Positions 9,101 to 15,084 of a stretch of DNA of 15,084 nucleotides are shown here, piece by piece. The translations under genes and the position numbers were made by a program. Below the pieces are notes generated by a model. It saw only the letters and a program-made list of their open reading frames with translations, was not told where the DNA came from and made no database searches. This stretch comes from Dimargaris cristalligena (taxonomy: Eukaryota; Kickxellomycota; Dimargaritomycetes; Dimargaritales; Dimargaritaceae). The first letter of the stretch is position 1; the number at the start of each line of letters is the position of its first letter. The stretch spans positions 1 to 15,084 of the forward strand of contig JANBQC010000649.1 of NCBI GenBank assembly GCA_027576995.1, given 5' to 3'.

Positions 9101-10174
9101 ATGTACGGTACTTCGCCCTCCCACGCCCACCTGGCGAGCCATATTTCCCTCCACGACTCGGCCATGATGAACCAGAGTCACCACCAGCTCGCCCGTCGGA
9201 ACACCATGTTCGAGAGCACTGTACCTTGCAGCCAGTGTAAACGACCCATTCCCGGGAATGCCATGGGCTCGGGTCTGTGCTCAAACTGCCAAGCCTACCA
9301 GCGGTCCAATCACTCCATGGCCCTGGCCGCCTCCCAGGCCCAAATGGTCCCCTACGGCGCTACGTCGGGTATGCCCCCCCTGCCCCCGCCGCCCATGGGT
9401 AGCGCTCTACACATGCCCCACCCACCCCCGTTCGCCGGTTCAAGCTTCGCCCATATGGGCGGAGTACGGGACGACCTGGCCCTTCTGCCGGCCCAGCGGG
9501 CCCATATGGACATGGGTATGAATATGAGTCGCGGCCCCGGCGGCAGTATGATGGGCCCGATGGGTGGTATGGGCATGGGTTCAGCCATGGGTATGAACAT
9601 GGGAATGGGCATGGGCGCCGGCGTCATTGCCCGCCCAACCCAACCGCAAACGAAGCCCCACCCCAACTTTAACGAGGCCAACACCATGATTCGCCCAGTG
9701 CTCGGAGGCGGCCCTCCCATGATTGGCAACGGAGGCACGATGATTCCGAAATACCCCATGGTGACCGCCGGTGTCCGCGCGGGCACCGAGTACCACTTGG
9801 CGGGGACCCGTTCGGCCTGCGAGCGTTCCAACGCGAGTAAAGCCCCCAACCGCGAAATGGAAGCCTGCGGTGAACAAGGGTGCTACCACGCCAAGGGCGA
9901 GCACCCCAGCGTCATCGCCGGTGCCATTGACGGTTTCGGCGGGCTCATGAAAAAGGTGTACGGTATGGTCACCCAGAACAACAACCTCATCATCGAGGGT
10001 ATCGACGAACAGGAACGCGGACGCCGGCGTAAAGTTCAAGCCAAGGCGATTCGGCTCAAGAAATACCACACCAAGAAGCAGAGCCAGCTGGTTAAAAAGG
10101 AGTCGCGCAATAACTATACCGCGGCATCGCGCGAGGCGGCTATAACGGCCGGAAACTCGAGCCGGTATCTTTAG
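9101..10174 (+). CDS. Unrecognised Met/Gly/Pro-rich protein with a zinc-ribbon-like CxxC pair
   Basis: The gene is a single exon of 357 codons. The start has G at -3, and GC-rich, C-ending codons contrast with the AT-rich surroundings, which supports real coding. In order: a His/Ser-rich start (1-35); Cys43-x2-Cys46 and Cys60-x2-Cys63, spaced like a small zinc ribbon; a Pro-rich stretch (91-112); a low-complexity Met/Gly tract (136-172, repeated MG pairs); a central part with Cys240, Cys256 and Cys261; and a compact C-terminal part (268-357). The C-terminal part has a Gly/Phe/Leu-rich start and a strongly basic, probably helical segment at 305-335. There is no signal peptide or membrane segment. 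The basic tail and zinc-like motif would suit a nucleic-acid-binding or nuclear protein, but this is inference. I recognise no family. It converges with the phosphatase gene. Confidence 0.8.
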   Translation: MYGTSPSHAHLASHISLHDSAMMNQSHHQLARRNTMFESTVPCSQCKRPIPGNAMGSGLCSNCQAYQRSNHSMALAASQAQMVPYGATSGMPPLPPPPMGSALHMPHPPPFAGSSFAHMGGVRDDLALLPAQRAHMDMGMNMSRGPGGSMMGPMGGMGMGSAMGMNMGMGMGAGVIARPTQPQTKPHPNFNEANTMIRPVLGGGPPMIGNGGTMIPKYPMVTAGVRAGTEYHLAGTRSACERSNASKAPNREMEACGEQGCYHAKGEHPSVIAGAIDGFGGLMKKVYGMVTQNNNLIIEGIDEQERGRRRKVQAKAIRLKKYHTKKQSQLVKKESRNNYTAASREAAITAGNSSRYL

Positions 10175-11147
10175 TCACCGCCAGCATCTTCGTATTGACC
10201 CTCTTTTCGCGGCCATTTAATTTTTGGCCTACGCCACTTTGGTGGGGGTCCACCAGCTGGGTTGGAAGAGGCTTGCAATGGCCGGCGCCATTCTTCTTGA
10301 CCTCCCCTACCCTTCTTAGCTGGGCGTCCTCCACGAATACAGGACCCGAAACCCCCCATTATGTATTCCCAAGTCCCCTTCGGTAGGGTTTGCCTCTCTA
10401 GATTTATCCCCAATTTACTGGTTCATATATCCGCATGCTTAAAGCTGTCTTCTTAACACCCCTCCCCCGCTTAGTTTGGGCTCTTCGCTTTCCGAGCATA
10501 TTTACGTCTGTGAACACTCACCTACTTACTCACTCACTTCGACCAAACCGGATCCGGTGTTTATTATGAATGGACTGTGCATACGGAAGGGAGGGGCTTT
10601 TCCCTTCCGCTTTCAGCTTTTCCAGTTCCACGCACACACCGCCCCTTAATTGAGCTTTGCATTACCATTATCTCCAATCCCGGGGGATGCAAATGCCCAT
10701 TGATCCGGAAATAGCCCATTAGCCTAGCCGGCCTGTAACAAAACAACCCCTTCCATCGCCATTTTTCTGCTGGAAGGAACTCTCACCATTTTAAAATATC
10801 ACGTATACTATATGACGTCGATTTGTACAAAAGTCTCATGATTTCGACGCACAACTGTATTACCGTCACATAAGCTGCGGCCGCTCTATTGATCATCGGT
10901 TTACTTGATTGGCGATGCTGTACTCTCGCAACTAAGCTATTCTTGAAACAATGGTCTCTTCTAATCCCCCTTAAAATTCAATAAACTAAATGTAAACTAG
11001 GTATATTGTATTTAAACGATCGTTTATAACTCCACGAAGTCATATTTTCCAAAGTATTCACGTGAGGATGCATAAATGTCTATGGTAACTGTAAAATTCA
11101 AAAAAAAGGGGGGGAAGTAATACTATATCCAGGTCACCATCAAAGAA
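10175..11147. other. Region between convergent genes (3' ends)
   Basis: This is the shared downstream region of the plus gene ending at 10174 and the minus gene ending at 11148. The first 600 bases are C-rich with no credible gene. A plus-strand AATAAA at 10980-10985 is the clearest poly(A) signal I saw, though it lies 800 bases past the stop. A perfect 14-bp palindrome, TAAACGATCGTTTA, sits at 11013-11026. An A8-G7 run lies at about 11100-11114. Confidence 0.45.
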
Positions 11148-13634
11148 TTAGGCCGAAGGCAGGGGAAACGCAGGAAGGCCATATTTCTCGGGTTGAAACT
11201 CTTCCATGGACGTAAGAATCTCGGCCGCACCGTGATCATCGCGAATACCCATAGCAACAATGTTCGGGTCCGGGATCCATACCACCTAAATCAGTTGTTT
11301 AGCAAGTTAATGGCCGTAATGTAAAGGGAGTTATTAAAATTTGGGGATATTGGTAAACCCGCCATTCGGAATCGAATGCAGCGTGGATGGTAGTATCACT
11401 TAAAGTTGTACGGGGGGACAATTGTCCTAATTAATTGGTCTGGGTGTATCCCCTGCCCTCGTCCCACACCCACAGACACAGCTCTTCCCTTATTGCATTA
11501 CATAAGAGTTTATCCTCTAAACTCGTCGGAGTAGTCTGACGTACACCGACCCACTGATGTCAGAGATCTACCCGAATCGACTGGTGAGTTATAAGCTATG
11601 GCACTATTGGCTTACATGCATACCCGCTCGACGAGCGGCCTCCACGCCATTAAGGGCGTCTTCGAACACAAGGCATTGGTCGGCCGGGGGATTGCCCAGT
11701 CGACGACGGGCCTCGATAAAAATGTCGGGATGGGGTTTACCATGCTCAACATTAGGGTCATCCCCGCAAGTGATGGTGTCAAACAGTTGGAACAGCGGTT
11801 TGTTTTCTTGGGTTTTGGTCTCGAAATGCTCCATGCGAGAGCTGGTTCCCACCTAATTGAAATCACCGCCGTATACACAAGTGGTCGCGAACAGAGTGTT
11901 CGTGTGATTATCAAATACTGCCGAATATATTAGTTTGGGGGTGTGTGGAAAGTGAGGTGGGGGGTGGCGGTGAAGCAGGAGGTCCTTTACAGCAAGTCCG
12001 ACGTGCTAGCCAATGCCTTGATGCTACGTATTTCCCATTACCATATCCGGTTACTACTCTAAAATGGGCTTATAGACACACTGCCATACACAAGATAACT
12101 CCTCCAACTTGTGTAAGCTATGCAACAATGGTAGGTGAGGGGTGGCTATTCAATGCAGTCACACTGTTGGGGATTGGGCTATTCTTAATATGTCCTTTTT
12201 TTCCTAATGCTTCTAGTTGTATATACACCATAAAAGGGCGTGGGTATGATCAAATACTTACCGCAATGGGAACGTTGGTGTCGTTCAGGTGGGCAATCAA
12301 CCGCTATCCAATATAATCAAGCCAATTCCGAAAGATGATACATTATTAGTAATAAGAGCGTGTCCCAGTATACCGTTTAAATCAGGATATAAACTATTCT
12401 GATTGTTTTGCTACCAGCGGAACCTGTGGTAACAACACTAGTATAAGTATAAAAAAAACTGGCCAACAACAAAGGTAATCATCTAGTACCTCTACTCCCG
12501 GAAGGGGACGACAGGAAGGAAATTTCTCGAACTATGCATGGGACAATGGGAGTGAGAGATGTAGAGGGTAAGTTAGGGATCCAAAATTAAAATCAACCGG
12601 GTCTTCGGCTGTAAATGGTTAAAGTGCATCAAGGACACAGCCATGTGCTATGTTCAAGTGACCAGGACAATTGAACACGAGTCCTGGCCCAATTTTTTCG
12701 CCAATTAAACCGTGGGCTAGGTAAAAGAAGATGGGGTGACGCGAAGCCGTCGTTCAGATGACCGGGAAATGATTCCTTAAGAAAATGATTAATCGGGGAT
12801 TCGAAACATCGTATAAATTCATAATTACCTGTAGCTTGTGGCTTTTTTGGTAATATTCCTCATGAGTCATGGGCACTTTGGTTTCCTCGAGTAGAATACG
12901 AATAGACTATTCGGCCCCGCAATATAGATTAATCGACATGATAGATTGTGGTCCAAGTTCACGAAAATACCGGGAAAACAAGGATGTATAAAGTATGATA
13001 AATTGATTGTTGATTAAATTTTCCGGAAGTGAAAATAGCGAAACCTTACTATCGATGGTTCTATGGAACAATCCATGCCTTTCATTATAAGGGGGTGGGA
13101 GGGGTGGATTAAGCCATATGGGACAAGGGCTCTTACATCGTGGGTGGTACGGCCCATTAGCTTAGCCTTGACATCCCAGCCAAATGTGAGTCCATGGGGG
13201 CGAAGGATCTCCTCTAGTGTGGCATATAGACAAGTTTTAATATCGGTTGAAGAGTGTGAGTTATACTGGCGGGTGGAAACATATCAATCTGGAATGCACG
13301 TAGGTCACTCCTAAATAGCGACACAATTTTATCGGTGATTTGGGAGTTGGGGCGGCCAGAAATGGAAGAAAATAACCTAAACTAACCTGTAACCTCGGTA
13401 TAGATACGTTCAGTGTCCTGGAATAGGGGTAATATTATAGCGGAGGGTTGGGGCAGAACAAGAATATCATTAGATATGGTGCGGAGCAGTTAATGGGGGG
13501 AAGGGTAAATGCTGGTTGCGGCAGTACTCCGGGTGAATGGAGAAGGGCATTACCAGAAGGAGACCATCCATGTCGAAGATGCAATGGGTGATGGTGGGGA
13601 ACTTGGTCCCGGCTGACTGAGCGGTGTTGTCCAT
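11148..13634 (-). CDS. PUDP: HAD-superfamily phosphatase, pseudouridine-5'-phosphatase (HDHD1/PUDP) type, eight exons
   Basis: I assembled eight exons: 13554-13634, 13387-13417, 13137-13213, 12829-12906, 12490-12531, 12262-12303, 11616-11852 and 11148-11285. They join into 241 codons, the usual family length, and every intron has GT...AG ends. All introns lie between codons except intron 2, which splits a Glu codon. HAD motifs are complete: I, FDMDG with nucleophile Asp21 and acid Asp23; II, VGTSS (118-122); III, Lys156 in GKPHPD; IV, Glu181-Asp182 in VFEDA. The cap domain lies between motifs I and II. The C-terminus (MEEFQPEKYGLP) resembles HDHD1 proteins, which dephosphorylate pseudouridine 5'-phosphate in the cytosol. 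Related sugar-phosphate phosphatases (GPP/DOG type) share the fold, so the substrate is inferred. An in-frame TAA lies five codons before the ATG, fixing the start. Exon 1 ends just past motif I. Confidence 0.9.
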
Positions 13635-14570
13635 GGAGTAGTAGCGTGTTTAAGGTTGTGGAGGGGAGTTGGCAAAGGAACAACGGGAAACACAAGTAAA
13701 CAAAGTAATGTCCGAATGGAAAAAACACTAGGGGAGGGAGGGCTTGGAAATACCCGTGCCACAGCTGACAAAATATACTATGGACTGGAGGGTAGTGGAG
13801 CACACCGTTTGAGCAGACCCTGGTTTGCTGGCTTAAGTATGACCTGGGGGAAAGGGTAAGTCCGGGGCACAGTATAGCTGTCGGGTCGTAACATTGGCCG
13901 GTGCAGCTTTAAGGACAGGCGCAGAGAGGAACGGAGAAAATCTCGCGTGGTTTGACGACCTGGTAAGCGACGAGGCTTAGGGCCAACCACTCTTATACGA
14001 GGGAGGCGACGCTGGGCACTAGTTATCTACACAAGTGTACCAAATGAGAGAAGTCCAATGCTATTGTATATAAAGTCTTGGATGATGCTCCAAAGTGATA
14101 TAGCAGCACCTATTGTTAATAAAACTGGAAAATATGTACAATGGTGGGACTTTATTTGAAAATTTGGGAAATTATCACCAAGCTGGCGATTATTCACAGG
14201 ACCTATAGTAAATCGATGAATATATGGTTGTTCATAAATATATAGGGGAAAACGACTAAAGGAACTGTGTTATGTGTTGGAAATGGAATACCAACTGCTA
14301 AAGGCATCAGGTAATTGTATTAAATTTAGTAGAGTCGTTTCATTATTGGGGTGGAAAATTGATCCAGAGGAACAGGAACACGAATTTGGAGAGGTAAGGT
14401 GGATATTATGTACTATAGGCAAGATGCCTCTCCCCAACCAAGACTAGCACTGGACAGAATATGCTTAGCATGTCTCGACATTTAACTAAGGGTGGGTAGA
14501 GCTGCATTCCTTTAGATAAAAAATAGTCTTCATAGTACGAAATAATAGGCTAGGGTGAAGGAATCCTTTG
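13635..14570. other. Upstream region of the phosphatase gene, then AT-rich DNA
   Basis: The 5' leader side (13635-13760, minus) is pyrimidine-rich with no clear TATA box. At 13778-14025 the minus strand holds an open, Arg/Pro-rich frame without an ATG at its head, preceded by ctag, which could be an acceptor. It might be the last exon of a tandem gene, but the opposite strand is partly open too and I cannot identify it. Beyond 14030 the DNA turns AT-rich and CpG-poor. A 54-codon plus frame at 14283-14447 is the only coding-like piece there. Confidence 0.4.
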
Positions 14571-14910
14571 TCCGATTGCTGAAAAGGGGTGATATGCCCT
14601 CTGGCCATTATGGACAAAAATGCAACACCAGGAATGCTTTATTGAAATTACACAAATTAACTGTTTGAAGTAAATAGTGGCAGCTAAAGTAAGCTGGTGC
14701 AAGCTGCATACCCATCCAGAATAAAGGAAATATAAAAATTGAACAGAAAATTTAATGGCCAATACACGGCTGTTGGTGAGCTGTCGCATTTGGTATATAC
14801 TAGAAGTAATAAAATAAAGCTGCTGGGTGCCAAGACCATCGAATAACCCAAAATAAACTAAGGTGTTGTGGTTGTGCCTGCTTAATCTCTAATAGCATAT
14901 CCCACCCAAA
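14570..14910 (-). repeat. Dispersed repeat, copy B (LTR-like)
   Basis: This is the partner of the repeat at 1500-1830, in the same orientation; six conserved blocks match in order and spacing. On the minus strand it contains a TATATA near 14795 and AATAAA at 14638-14643, about 150 bases apart, as in an LTR. The hairpins at 14906-15079 would then lie in its upstream (U3) part, and the element could begin at or just past the window's end. The 79-codon minus frame (14550-14789) does not keep its frame in copy A, so it is probably not coding. Confidence 0.55.
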
Positions 14911-14968
14911 CTATTTTTAGTTTGGAAAAGATGAAGAACATCACTGAATGTCAGTCTTCATCTTTTCC
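14906..14968. repeat. Two adjacent perfect hairpins
   Basis: CCAAACTA-tttt-TAGTTTGG (14906-14925) overlaps by two bases a longer hairpin with 14-bp perfect arms, GGAAAAGATGAAGA (14924-14937) and its complement (14955-14968), and a 17-base loop. The pair is framed by a 9-bp direct repeat, TCCCACCCA, at 14900-14908 and 14966-14974. It could be a small insertion with a target duplication or a structured part of an LTR. Confidence 0.7.
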
Positions 14969-15054
14969 CACCCAGTTACAAGCCCTTCAATGGCTAGGTC
15001 ATTTTTCCAGTATTCATAGTTCTTATTTATAACTTGAGGATATTTTAGTTATAG

Positions 15055-15079
15055 AAGTCTGGGGCATATCCCCAGACTT
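15055..15079. repeat. Strong hairpin at the window's right end
   Basis: AAGTCTGGGG and CCCCAGACTT form 10-bp perfect arms around a 5-base loop (catat). Hairpins directly inside the 5' end are seen in some fungal LTRs, and the LTR-like segment at 5822 has the same arrangement. The boundary lies outside the window. Confidence 0.7.
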
Positions 15080-15084
15080 AGTAC

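Noticed and set aside
9352..10069. Long minus-strand open frames (162 and 165 codons) inside the 9101 gene
   Set aside because: They are the antisense shadow of GC-rich, C-ending codons. They are low-complexity mirror images of the Met/Gly/Pro tracts with no start or promoter support.
11557..11933. Plus-strand frames of 99 and 111 codons over the phosphatase gene
   Set aside because: They are opposite-strand shadows of exon 7, whose minus-strand product matches HAD motifs II to IV.
12740..12780. CATCTGAACGACGG in intron 4, similar to CACCTGAACGACAC in exon 6
   Set aside because: The match is short, no reading frame joins it to the gene, and flanking bases do not match, so an alternative or duplicated exon is not supported.
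13778..14025. Arg/Pro-rich minus-strand open frame as the last exon of another gene
   Set aside because: It has no recognisable family, its head start is only GTG, the opposite strand is partly open, and no upstream exons are visible in the AT-rich DNA beyond. It is kept only as a note in the regional entry.

Overview
The window reads as nuclear DNA of a filamentous fungus. One gene has seven spliceosomal introns of 136 to 409 bp with GT...AG ends. Genes have TATA boxes, genes are far apart, and intergenic DNA is AT-rich. Introns this long and numerous argue against yeasts and most Dikarya. An early-diverging lineage (for example Zoopagomycota/Kickxellomycotina) is my guess from gene style only.

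Layout. Positions 1-1500 are non-coding and almost free of CpG. They contain a large, diverged inverted (foldback) repeat centred near 345. Positions 1500-1830 hold copy A of a dispersed repeat that carries a minus-strand AATAAA. A small minus-strand gene (1917-2282) encodes a secreted, very basic, cysteine-free protein, with its own TATA box at 2414-2422. Positions 2523-7529 look gene-poor; the only structured part is an LTR-like stretch at about 5822-6200 with three short hairpins. A possible small gene at 7530-7938 (minus) is split by a frame change at a homopolymer. A region of microsatellites, GC-rich direct repeats and a long pyrimidine tract leads into the clearest single-exon gene, 9101-10174 (plus). 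That gene encodes a 357-residue Met/Gly/Pro-rich protein with a CxxC-x13-CxxC zinc-ribbon-like motif. Convergent to it lies an eight-exon HAD phosphatase gene (11148-13634, minus), which I reconstructed as a 241-residue pseudouridine-5'-phosphatase (HDHD1/PUDP) relative. The right end (14040-15084) is again AT-rich and CpG-poor. It holds copy B of the dispersed repeat, in the same orientation as copy A about 13 kb away, plus several strong hairpins.

The genes do not form an obvious pathway or cluster. I see no rRNA, tRNA, CRISPR array or intact transposon. The most notable points are the two CpG-depleted repeat-bearing flanks around a CpG-normal gene-bearing core, the foldback repeat, the secreted cationic protein, and the unrecognised zinc-ribbon-like protein. 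None of these proves a new biological system.
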